This document shows, piece after piece, positions 28,703 through 36,165 of a stretch of 64,000 nt of DNA. The translations under genes were made by a program, and so were the position numbers. The stretch comes from Solidesulfovibrio magneticus RS-1. GTDB lineage: Bacteria > Desulfobacterota > Desulfovibrionia > Desulfovibrionales > Desulfovibrionaceae. Location of the stretch: the NCBI RefSeq assembly GCF_000010665.1, contig NC_012796.1, positions 2,447,501 to 2,511,500 on the forward strand, in the 5' to 3' direction. Every line of letters begins with the position of its first letter. Within the stretch, counting starts at the first letter, position 1. Under the pieces are notes generated by a model. It did not search any database and was not told where the DNA came from. It saw nothing but the letters and a program-made list of their open reading frames with translations.

Positions 28703-30007
28703 ATGCCCTGTCCCCGCTTTACCGTCACCGGTCCGGCCGATTTCGGGGCGCTTCGCGCCCTGCTCGCCACTCGCGAGGAGGCGGCCGGCGACGCCGAGGA
28801 AAAAGTCCGCCGCATCCTGGCCGACGTGGCCGAGCGCGGCGACGCCGCCCTGGTGGAACTGACCCGCGATTTCGACTGCAAGACCTTCGACGCCTCCTGC
28901 CTGCGCGTGCCGGCCGCCGACATCGAGGCCGGCAAGAACGCCGTCCCCGCCGCCGACTTGGCCATCATTGAGGAAGCCGCGGCCAACATCCGGGACTTCC
29001 ATGAGCGCCAGAAGGAACAGTCCTGGTGGGTTCCGTCCCCGGGCGGCACCATGCTCGGCCAGATCGTCACCCCGGTGGACGCCGCCGGTTGCTATGTGCC
29101 CGGCGGGCGCGGCGGCGAAACGCCCCTTATTTCGAGCCTGCTCATGAACGCCATCCCGGCCGCCGTGGCCGGCGTACCCCGTATCGTGGCCGTGTCCCCG
29201 CCCCGGGCCGACGGTACGCTCAATCCCTACATCCTGGCCGCCGCCGCCGTGTGCGGCGTCACCGAGATCTACCGTCTGGGCAGCGCCTGGGCCGTAGCCG
29301 CCCTGGCTTACGGCACCGATGCCATTACCCCGGTGGACGTGGTGGTCGGGCCGGGCAACATCTACGTCACCACGGCCAAGCGCCTGCTCATCGGCCGCAT
29401 CGGCATCGACATGATCGCCGGGCCAAGTGAAATCGCCATTCTGGCCGATTCCACGGCCAACCCCGAATGGCTGGCCGCCGACATGCTGTCCCAGGCCGAG
29501 CACGATCCCATGGCCGCCGCCGTGTGCATAAGCGACGACAAGGCCCTGCTTGACGCCACTTGCGCCGAGTTGGCCAAACAAGTGGCTGCCCTGCCCAGAA
29601 ACGACATCGCCGCCGCCTCCCTGTCCCACTACGGAGCGCTAGTCGCCGTGCCCGATATCGACGTCGGCATGGAACTCATAAACACCATCGCGCCCGAGCA
29701 TTTCGAGCTGTGCGTGGCCGATCCCTGGGTCCTGGTCGGCAAGGTGCGCCATGCCGGCGCGGTATTTATGGGCCACCACTGCCCCGAGCCGGTCGGCGAC
29801 TATTTCGCCGGCCCCAACCACGTGCTGCCGACCATGGGCACGGCCCGGTTCTCCTCGGCCCTGTCCGTGTCCACCTTCACCAAGAAAACCAGCCTCATTG
29901 CCGCCGCCCCGGGCTACGTGGCCGCCAACGGCCCCAAGATCGCCCGGCTGGCCAGACTCGAAAATCTCGAAGCCCACGCCCGCAGCGTGGAATGCCGTTT
30001 GAAATAA
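28703..30007 (+). CDS. hisD: Histidinol dehydrogenase
   Basis: Zinc- and NAD-dependent enzyme that oxidises histidinol to histidine in two steps. The 434 residues are family length. Seen: YVPGGRGGETPLISSLLMNA, VVVGPGNIYVTTAKRLL, the DMIAGPSEIAILAD region, the metal-site LSQAEHDPMAAAV and EHFEL, and FAGPNHVLPT near the C-terminus. ATG at 28703 with AAGGA upstream is preferred over a TTG at 28685. It stands with purC, 16 bases away, rather than in a his operon. Confidence 0.97.
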   Translation: MPCPRFTVTGPADFGALRALLATREEAAGDAEEKVRRILADVAERGDAALVELTRDFDCKTFDASCLRVPAADIEAGKNAVPAADLAIIEEAAANIRDFHERQKEQSWWVPSPGGTMLGQIVTPVDAAGCYVPGGRGGETPLISSLLMNAIPAAVAGVPRIVAVSPPRADGTLNPYILAAAAVCGVTEIYRLGSAWAVAALAYGTDAITPVDVVVGPGNIYVTTAKRLLIGRIGIDMIAGPSEIAILADSTANPEWLAADMLSQAEHDPMAAAVCISDDKALLDATCAELAKQVAALPRNDIAAASLSHYGALVAVPDIDVGMELINTIAPEHFELCVADPWVLVGKVRHAGAVFMGHHCPEPVGDYFAGPNHVLPTMGTARFSSALSVSTFTKKTSLIAAAPGYVAANGPKIARLARLENLEAHARSVECRLK

Positions 30008-30023
30008 GGAAGGAGCGCCATAT

Positions 30024-30917
30024 ATGCACGCCGTGACCGAAACCGACATCAAGGCCTATCCCCTGCGCTCGCGGGGCAAGGTGCGCGACATTTACGATCT
30101 CTCGCCGGACAGCCTGCTTTTGGTCACCACCGACCGCATCTCGGCCTACGACGTCATCATGCCCGACCCCATTCCGCTCAAGGGCGTGATCCTCAACCAG
30201 ATCACGCTGTTCTGGATGGACATGTTCAAGGACATGGTCCCCAACCACCTGATCGCCTCGGACGTAGCTGATTTCCCCGCGCCGCTGGCCCCTCACGCCG
30301 CCGATCTGGCCGGCCGGTCGGTGGTGGCCAAAAAGGCCAAGCCTCTGCCCATCGAGTGCATCGTGCGCGGCTTCATCACCGGCTCGGGCCTCAAGGACTA
30401 TCAGGCCACGGGTTCGGTCTGCGGCCATGCCCTGCCGGCCGGGCTGGTGGAATCCCAGATTTTGCCTGTGCCCATCTTCACCCCGTCCACCAAGGCCGAT
30501 CTCGGCGCCCATGACGAAAACATCACCCTGGACACGGCCAAGGAGATGCTGGGCAGCGCGCTTTTCGCCAAGGTCGAGGCCACGAGCCTGGCCATGTACG
30601 CCAAGGCCCGGGACTACGCCCGGGAGCGCGGCATCATCATCGCCGACACCAAATTCGAATTCGGGCTTATCGATGGCGAGCTGATCCTCATCGATGAAGT
30701 GCTGACGCCCGATTCCTCGCGTTTCTGGCCGGCCGAGGGCTACGCGGCCGGAAAATCCCAGCCGAGCTACGACAAGCAGTACCTGCGCGACTGGCTCGTC
30801 TCCATAGGCTTCAACAAGCAGCCGCCGGCCCCGAATCTGCCCCAGGACGTCATCGCCAAGACCCAGGAAAAGTACCTGGCGGCCTACGAGCTGCTGACCG
30901 GAAAAAAATTGGCCTAG
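30024..30917 (+). CDS. purC: Phosphoribosylaminoimidazole-succinocarboxamide synthase (SAICAR synthetase)
   Basis: ATP-dependent ligation of aspartate to CAIR in purine synthesis. The 297-residue form shows SRGKVRDIYDL (N-terminal ATP lid), LVTTDRISAYDVIMPDPIP, IPLKGVILNQIT, CIVRGFITGSGLKDY and IIIADTKFEFGL, with ILIDEVLTPDSSRFWP near the C-terminus. GGAAGGAG is upstream. It probably shares a transcript with hisD. No terminator with a clear T-run was found before the tRNA-Ser promoter. Confidence 0.97.
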   Translation: MHAVTETDIKAYPLRSRGKVRDIYDLSPDSLLLVTTDRISAYDVIMPDPIPLKGVILNQITLFWMDMFKDMVPNHLIASDVADFPAPLAPHAADLAGRSVVAKKAKPLPIECIVRGFITGSGLKDYQATGSVCGHALPAGLVESQILPVPIFTPSTKADLGAHDENITLDTAKEMLGSALFAKVEATSLAMYAKARDYARERGIIIADTKFEFGLIDGELILIDEVLTPDSSRFWPAEGYAAGKSQPSYDKQYLRDWLVSIGFNKQPPAPNLPQDVIAKTQEKYLAAYELLTGKKLA

Positions 30918-30931
30918 CCGGCATTTTTTGC

Positions 30932-30960
30932 TTGCCAAGGCCACGGGTTCTTTGTAATTA
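30932..30960 (+). promoter_or_regulatory. Predicted promoter of tRNA-Ser and SRP RNA
   Basis: TTGCCA (30932-30937) and TAATTA (30955-30960) with exactly 17 bases between, ending 12 bases before the mature tRNA 5' end. The SRP RNA follows 8 bases after the tRNA, so both are probably one transcript. Confidence 0.7.
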
Positions 30961-30972
30961 CCACCGTCTCGC

Positions 30973-31062
30973 GGAGAGGTGTCCGAGCGGCCGAAGGAGT
31001 ACGATTGGAAATCGTATGTACCTTAACGGGTACCGAGGGTTCAAATCCCTCCCTCTCCGCCA
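30973..31062 (+). tRNA. tRNA-Ser (anticodon GGA)
   Basis: Acceptor stem GGAGAGG / CCTCTCC, D arm GTCCGAGCGGCCGAAGGA, anticodon arm TACGA / TCGTA with loop TTGGAAA (anticodon GGA, reads UCC and UCU), long variable arm typical of serine tRNA, T arm GGGTTCAAATCCC, discriminator G and encoded CCA. 90 bases. Confidence 0.97.
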
Positions 31063-31070
31063 CAGTTTTC

Positions 31071-31159
31071 AGGGAAGTCGGATGGCGGTTGCGCCGCCAA
31101 CCCCGTCAGGTCCGAAAGGAAGCAGCGGTAACGGTTGCAGCCGGGTGTCCGGCTTCCCT
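31071..31159 (+). ncRNA. ffs: Signal recognition particle RNA, small bacterial (4.5S) type
   Basis: Hairpin RNA of the SRP that binds Ffh. The diagnostic apical sequence GTCAGGTCCGAAAGGAAGCA lies at about 31105-31124, and the ends AGGGAAG / CTTCCCT (31071 and 31159) pair to close one long stem. About 89 bases, followed at once by a strong terminator. Confidence 0.96.
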
Positions 31160-31164
31160 TAAAA

Positions 31165-31190
31165 GCGCGAGGCAACTCGCGCTTTTTTTT
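31165..31190 (+). terminator. Rho-independent terminator of ffs
   Basis: GCGCGAG / CTCGCGC stem with GCAA tetraloop followed by eight T. Confidence 0.95.
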
Positions 31191-31237
31191 ATTTTTCCTG
31201 ATGTTCTGGCCCACCCTACGTCGAATTCAGGCCTGCC

Positions 31238-32515
31238 ATGAAAAAATCCCTCCAGAATGTCTTGTTGGTTTGTGCTTCGATGCTTCTGACGTTTGTGTGC
31301 GTGGAAGCTGGTGCACGATTTTGGCTCGCGCACAAATATCTTCTCGGCAATTTCAAGACGACGTCCACATTTGCCCAAAGCGATGCCGAACAGTCCGGAA
31401 ATACCGATCCTCTGGGCTGGGAGACGCCCAACAGGACACACTTCTACTACGTCTACGACGAAAAATCCGACATCGTTTGGAAGTCCATATACCATTTCAA
31501 CAACATGGGGCTTGTTTCCAGGCGAAACTATGATCCGGTCAAAAAAACTGGCGAGTATCGAATCGCCATCATTGGCGATTCGTTTACGGCATCCGTGCAA
31601 ATGATGGAGCCTTGGCCCGACCGGCTGGAGGACGTTCTCAACGCGGACAAATCCCTCAAGGACAAGCTCGGCGTCACCACGTTCAAAGTCTACAACCTTG
31701 GCATGTATGCGGCCGGTTTCCCCGATTTCGTGAATTTGGCCAGGATAGCCCAGAAGCTCAATCCTGATATGGTGATCGTCAACTTCATTGCCGCTGATTT
31801 TCCTCGATGCAACAATTGCACGACGGAAATCGACAATCCGCTCAAGGATAAAGCCAAGCAGTTGGTCAGCGGCGAAATCCCCGTGCCGATTGATGCCGAG
31901 GGCAAGGAAGTCGGCTACCTGCGCGTGTCCTGCGAACAGCCGCCAGTGGATTTCTCCAACGACACCTGCCGCCATTCCTATAATTTGTCCCTGCCGCCGG
32001 AGATGGCCGCCGATCCGGCCAAGGTCCGCAAAGTGAAGCAGGAAGTGGTCCGCCGGTTTCTGCGCGGCCAACTGCTGACGTCCCTCTATCCCTATTCCAT
32101 CGCCATGGCCCTGGGGAAATCGCCGTCCCTGACCGATTTGCGCCATCCGGAGTGGTTCAAGGGACCGGAAACGAAAAAACGCGAGCTTTCCCAGGAGGAA
32201 ATCATTCTCCAGGCGGCGGGCAGCATGGAGGCCATCCGCGACATGTTTCCCGGCAAGGTGTTTTTGGGGATGCTCAATCCGACCTATGACGATCTGACGT
32301 GGCAGCCGGCCGAAGACACGACCAGAGCGCTGCTTGCCGCTGCGCCTTGGCTCTCGGTCAAATTGATGCGGGAATATCTGCCCAAGGACAAATCCAAGGA
32401 AGAGATGTACGCATGGTTCTGCCTGCCCCATGACGGGCATATGAGCGACAAGGGCGGCGAGGTCTACGCTTTAGCCACTGCCCGGGTCATCGAGGAAGTC
32501 CTCGGCAAGCCCTAA
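31238..32515 (+). CDS. SGNH/GDSL-type exported protein
   Basis: 425 residues with an N-terminal hydrophobic segment (NVLLVCASMLLTFVCVEAGA, residues 7-26) acting as signal or anchor. An SGNH fold is indicated by block I IAIIGDSFTASV (Ser near residue 115), the GMYAAGFPDF segment and a C-terminal LPHDGHMSDKGGEVYA with the Asp-x2-His pair. Likely an acyl- or acetyl-esterase, or an acetyltransferase of the AlgX/OafA C-terminal type, acting outside the membrane on glycans; the substrate is unknown. It stands alone after ffs with no strong ribosome-binding site. Confidence 0.75.
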   Translation: MKKSLQNVLLVCASMLLTFVCVEAGARFWLAHKYLLGNFKTTSTFAQSDAEQSGNTDPLGWETPNRTHFYYVYDEKSDIVWKSIYHFNNMGLVSRRNYDPVKKTGEYRIAIIGDSFTASVQMMEPWPDRLEDVLNADKSLKDKLGVTTFKVYNLGMYAAGFPDFVNLARIAQKLNPDMVIVNFIAADFPRCNNCTTEIDNPLKDKAKQLVSGEIPVPIDAEGKEVGYLRVSCEQPPVDFSNDTCRHSYNLSLPPEMAADPAKVRKVKQEVVRRFLRGQLLTSLYPYSIAMALGKSPSLTDLRHPEWFKGPETKKRELSQEEIILQAAGSMEAIRDMFPGKVFLGMLNPTYDDLTWQPAEDTTRALLAAAPWLSVKLMREYLPKDKSKEEMYAWFCLPHDGHMSDKGGEVYALATARVIEEVLGKP

Positions 32516-32623
32516 CCGCGTCTCCTCTCACGCCCCAGAAAACAAACGTCGGGATTTGCTGGAATCAGCAATTGTTTTGATCCCGATCGGCGAAATGCGC
32601 CTGCGGCTTTCAGGGACGCGGTC

Positions 32624-33226
32624 CTAGTCCGCCAAAAAGGCCAGTTCCTTCTCGGCAAAGCCCACGGCCTCCCCGCGCAGATACCCGGCCTCGATGCCGT
32701 GGCCCAAAAGCTCGCCAAGGGTCAGGGGCGCGGCCACGGGCATGGGAAATTTTCCTCGCAGGCTTTGCGGGCGCTTGTCCACGAAAACGAACAACGACGG
32801 CTGGCCAAGGCCCTGCTCGATAAAAGCCCGGGCCGCCTCTACGGCCGTGCCGCCCGAGGTCAGCACGTCGTCCACAAGGACCACGGGCGCGCCCTTCTCG
32901 CCGCCAAACACCTGGCCGGCCAACCCCTTTTCCGAGGCATCGGCCCGAAAAAGGGCCAACGGCAGGTCGAAGCGGCCGGCAAAGGCCCCGCACAGCACCG
33001 GCGAGAGCAGGCTCGACACGCTGCCCAGGGGCAACGCCCGGCCTTCCAGCCATTCCCCGAACACGTCGCTAAGAAGGGCCAGATTGGCCGCTTCGCAGAC
33101 GAAATGGCGCAGGGACACGTAGACATGGCTCTGGCGGCCGGATTTGAGGGTGATGGGGGCGTCGCGCACCACCACCGCGCCGGCTTCCCAGAAACGCTCC
33201 ATAAGGGCCTGGGTCAGGGTGATCAC
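32624..33226 (-). CDS. pyrE: Orotate phosphoribosyltransferase-like protein
   Basis: Attaches ribose 5-phosphate from PRPP to orotate to give OMP in pyrimidine synthesis. The 200 residues show [16 protein letters not shown] near the N-terminus and the PRPP-binding motif [20 protein letters not shown]. Some OPRT positions are diverged, so another phosphoribosyltransferase is possible. The start is GTG at 33226, forming a GTGA overlap with the stop of the aldo/keto reductase gene; this gives the right length and coupled translation. Confidence 0.8.
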   Translation of the reverse strand: MITLTQALMERFWEAGAVVVRDAPITLKSGRQSHVYVSLRHFVCEAANLALLSDVFGEWLEGRALPLGSVSSLLSPVLCGAFAGRFDLPLALFRADASEKGLAGQVFGGEKGAPVVLVDDVLTSGGTAVEAARAFIEQGLGQPSLFVFVDKRPQSLRGKFPMPVAAPLTLGELLGHGIEAGYLRGEAVGFAEKELAFLAD

Positions 33227-34248
33227 TTGGCCGCCTCCCGGTGGGCGTCGTACATGGCCAGGTGTTCGCGCAGCATCTCCGGGATGGGCAGGTTGTAGGG
33301 GCAGCGCGTGGCGCATTCGCCGCAGTCCACGCAGTCGCGCACCGTCTCCATGACCGCGCCGGAGAAATTGACCGCCTTGGCCGGCGACAGACGCCTGGTC
33401 ACCACCCGGTACATCATGGCGTAGGTGATGCGCACGCCCTGGGGACAGGGCTGACAGTATTCGCAGCGCCGGCAAAAGCGCGACCCGAGTTCGTCCCGGT
33501 AGGCCTGCGCCTTGGCCGCGTCCGCCTCGGTCCAGACCGGCTCGCCCGAAAACACGGACACGGCCTGCTCCACCTGCTCGGCCTGATCGCAGCCGCACAG
33601 GACGAGCACATCTTTTTCCCGGCGCAGGAAGCGCAAGGCCACCTCGCCGTCGTCGATCATGCCGCCGGCAAAGGGCTTCATGACCAGGATGCCCATGCCC
33701 TTGGCCCGGGCTTCGGGGAAAAGGTTCTCGGCGGCCTCGGTCTCGACGATGTTGTAGGGAAACTGGATGGTGGCGAAAAGGCCGGTGGCCACGAGTTTGC
33801 GGGCCATGTCCAGGCTGTGGGAGGTGATGCCGATGTGGCGGATCTTGCCCTGCTCCCGGGCTTTGACCAAGGCTCCCATGGCCCCGTCCGGGCCGAAAAG
33901 CGTCTCGTAGTCCTCGGGCGTGGACACCTGATGGGGTTGGTAGAGGTCGATATAGTCGGTGCGGAGGCGCGTGAGGCTCAGCTCCAGCTCCTCCATGGCC
34001 TCCTTGGCTCGGCGCATTCCCGTCTTGGTGGCGATGACCACCTTGTCCCGGAGGCCCTCGAAGGCCAGTCCCATCTTCTCTTCGCTGTCCATGTAGCGGT
34101 TGGCGGTGTCGAAAAAGGTGATGCCGCGCTCCAAGGCCAGGCGCATGAGGCTGGCCGCCTCGTCGCGGCCAAGGCGGATGATGGGGATGCCGCCGAACCC
34201 GATGGCCGCTGTTTCGATGCCGGTCTGTCCGAGGCGAATGGTCTGCAT
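33223..34248 (-). CDS. Aldo/keto reductase with C-terminal 2[4Fe-4S] ferredoxin-like domain
   Basis: 341 residues. The AKR TIM barrel (1-265) has the catalytic tetrad Asp47 and Tyr52 (FFDTANRY), Lys75 (VIATKTG) and His106 (LYQPHQV). The C-terminus carries CRRCEYCQPCPQG and CVDCGECATRCPYNLPIPEML, the arrangement of iron-sulfur AKRs common in anaerobes. The electron partner and substrate are unknown. The ATG at 34248 was chosen because AAAGGAG lies upstream; an earlier in-frame codon would add a low-complexity leader. It is coupled to pyrE through GTGA. Confidence 0.9.
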   Translation of the reverse strand: MQTIRLGQTGIETAAIGFGGIPIIRLGRDEAASLMRLALERGITFFDTANRYMDSEEKMGLAFEGLRDKVVIATKTGMRRAKEAMEELELSLTRLRTDYIDLYQPHQVSTPEDYETLFGPDGAMGALVKAREQGKIRHIGITSHSLDMARKLVATGLFATIQFPYNIVETEAAENLFPEARAKGMGILVMKPFAGGMIDDGEVALRFLRREKDVLVLCGCDQAEQVEQAVSVFSGEPVWTEADAAKAQAYRDELGSRFCRRCEYCQPCPQGVRITYAMMYRVVTRRLSPAKAVNFSGAVMETVRDCVDCGECATRCPYNLPIPEMLREHLAMYDAHREAAK

Positions 34249-34325
34249 GGCTTGGCTCCTTTGGCCGCCCGGACGGCGGCGAGCTGGCGGTTTGGTCCGA
34301 GTTGTGACGCCGGCCCCGGCGGCTG

Positions 34326-35597
34326 TCAATGCGTGGGCCTGGCTGGACCGTCCTGGCTGGCTTTATGGGTCACGGCTTCGAAATACAAACTGGCCGCCAC
34401 CCCCGCCAGACACAGCCCGCCGGCCAGGGCGATGGCCCGGGGCGCGCCGAGCAGGCTGGCCGCCCCGCCGGCCATGAGCGACCCGAAGGGAGCCATGCCG
34501 ACCAGGGTGACGGCATACAGCGCCATGACCCGGCCACGCATGGCGTCCGGGGTGCGCAACTGGAGGATGGTGTTGGAGGCGGCGAAAAAGAGAATCAGGC
34601 AAAACCCCAGGGCGGACGCGATGGCAGCTGAAAGGGCAAAGGTCCGGGAAGCGGCAAAGGCCATCATGCAAAGCCCCACCCCAAGCCCGCAGACCGCCCG
34701 CCAGCGCGACAGGCCCCGGCTTTCGCGCCGCAGGGCCAAGGTCACGGCCGCGACCACGCTGCCCGCGCCCATGGAGGCGGTCATGAAGCCCAGCTCCCGC
34801 GCCCCCTGGCCAAGGACGGCGTTGACCATCACCGGCAGCAGCACCATGACCACCGAGACGAAAAGGCTCACCGCAACCAGGGCGCTCAGGATGGCGCGAA
34901 TCTTCATGTCCCCGTAAGCGTAGGCCAGTCCCTGGCGGATGGCTCCGCCGGCCGGCGGACAGGCCGGCGCGGGCGGGGCCGGCGGCAAGCGCATGGCGGC
35001 CAGGGCGGCGATGACGGCCAAGTAGCTGACGCCATTTACAAAGAAGCACCAGCCTTCGCCGATGGCGGCCACGAGCAGGCCGGCCAGGGCCGGACCCAGC
35101 ACCCGGGCGCTGTTGAACATGGAGGAATTAAGCGCAATGGCGTTGTGCAGGTCGTCGCGGCCCACCATGTCCACCACGAAGGCCTGGCGGGTGGGCATCT
35201 CCACGGCATTGACCAGGCCAAGGAAGGCGGCCAGCCCGACGACCTGCCACAGGGCGGCCGTGCCGGAAAGGGTCAGCCAGGCCAGCGTCAGGGCCTGGAC
35301 CATGGCGGCGGCCTGGGCCAGGATGAGGATGCGGCGCTTGTTGCCCCGGTCGGCCAGGCAACCGCCCCAAAGACCGAAGACAAAGACCGGAATATGGCTG
35401 GCAAAGCCGGTCAGTCCCAAGGCCAGGCTGGAGCCGGTCAGGCGGTAGACCAGCCAGGACACGGCCACGGACTGCATCCAGGTGCCGGTCAGGGAAATGA
35501 ACTGCCCGGCGAAAAAAAGCCGAAAATTGCGGTGGCGAAACGAGCGCAACAGCAATTCCCGGGCTTTGGCGTTTGGAGTCGGCATGAAAAAGAGCAT
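34326..35597 (-). CDS. MFS transporter (MFS_3, EntS-like)
   Basis: 423-residue, about twelve-helix permease of the major facilitator superfamily. The N-terminus (FRHRNFRLFFAGQFISLTGT, WMQSVAVSWLVYRLTGSS) and the intracellular loop GGCLADRGNKRRILI, followed by VEMPTRQAFVVDMV, match the MFS_3 class of efflux carriers. The substrate is unknown. Either of two Met codons (35597, 35585) could start it. It lies 36 bases after the marR gene on the same strand, which suggests drug- or metabolite-responsive efflux. Confidence 0.88.
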   Translation of the reverse strand: MLFFMPTPNAKARELLLRSFRHRNFRLFFAGQFISLTGTWMQSVAVSWLVYRLTGSSLALGLTGFASHIPVFVFGLWGGCLADRGNKRRILILAQAAAMVQALTLAWLTLSGTAALWQVVGLAAFLGLVNAVEMPTRQAFVVDMVGRDDLHNAIALNSSMFNSARVLGPALAGLLVAAIGEGWCFFVNGVSYLAVIAALAAMRLPPAPPAPACPPAGGAIRQGLAYAYGDMKIRAILSALVAVSLFVSVVMVLLPVMVNAVLGQGARELGFMTASMGAGSVVAAVTLALRRESRGLSRWRAVCGLGVGLCMMAFAASRTFALSAAIASALGFCLILFFAASNTILQLRTPDAMRGRVMALYAVTLVGMAPFGSLMAGGAASLLGAPRAIALAGGLCLAGVAASLYFEAVTHKASQDGPARPTH

Positions 35598-35632
35598 AAC
35601 GGCAGGCCGAGCGAACTCGACCTAGCCGGGTG

Positions 35633-36094
35633 CTAGGCGTTTGTTGCGCCGTTTTCCTGGGGCTGGGTAAACAGCGTGTGCAAAAGACGCATGCTGGCGG
35701 TGACGAGTTCCACGTCATCCGGTCCCAGACGGGCGAGCTTGGCGGCAAAGGAGGCCTTCACCGCTTCCCGGGCCTTGGCCAGAATGGCATGGCCTGGCTC
35801 GGTCAGGCCCAGACGCACCCGGCGGCGGTCCTGGGCGTCCGGGGTGCGCTCGATAAAGCCCCGGTAGGTCAGGGTATCGACGAGCTTGGACATCGAGGGC
35901 AGGGAGACGCCGATGTATTCGGCCAAATCGGTGAGGTTGGAACCGGGATTGTGCCGCAAAAAGGCCAGACTGCGCAACTCCGGCACGCGGAGGTCCGGGG
36001 CGCTCTGGCTGCGCATGGTGCGCCGCAGGTCCTGCATGATCAGCGGCATGACATCGAGCAGCTCGCGGGCGCAGGTGTCGAGTGGATCGGTCAT
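35633..36094 (-). CDS. MarR-family transcriptional regulator
   Basis: 153 residues with the MarR winged helix-turn-helix: LRSLAFLRHNPGSNLTDLAE, then YIGVSLPSMSKLVDTLTYRG (recognition helix) and FIERTPDAQDRRRVRLGLTE (wing), flanked by dimerisation helices. It probably represses itself and the MFS gene until a small ligand binds. Direct repeats over its own promoter (36113-36137) are likely the operator. AAGGA precedes the ATG. Confidence 0.93.
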   Translation of the reverse strand: MTDPLDTCARELLDVMPLIMQDLRRTMRSQSAPDLRVPELRSLAFLRHNPGSNLTDLAEYIGVSLPSMSKLVDTLTYRGFIERTPDAQDRRRVRLGLTEPGHAILAKAREAVKASFAAKLARLGPDDVELVTASMRLLHTLFTQPQENGATNA

Positions 36095-36112
36095 GGCGGT
36101 ATCCTTGGGATT

Positions 36113-36137
36113 AATAGTTAGCTTTAGAAATAGTAAG
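36113..36137 (-). promoter_or_regulatory. Direct repeat, candidate MarR operator
   Basis: On the minus strand CTTACTATT (36137-36129) and CTAACTATT (36121-36113) repeat with a 16-base step; the first overlaps the -10 box of the predicted marR promoter. Confidence 0.5.
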
Positions 36138-36158
36138 TCGCGGACAGGACCGCGTCAA
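36130..36158 (-). promoter_or_regulatory. Predicted promoter of marR-MFS
   Basis: On the minus strand TTGACG (36158-36153) and TACTAT (36135-36130), 17-base spacing, immediately after the stop of the phosphatase-superfamily gene. Confidence 0.75.
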
Positions 36159-36165
36159 GGCCGCT

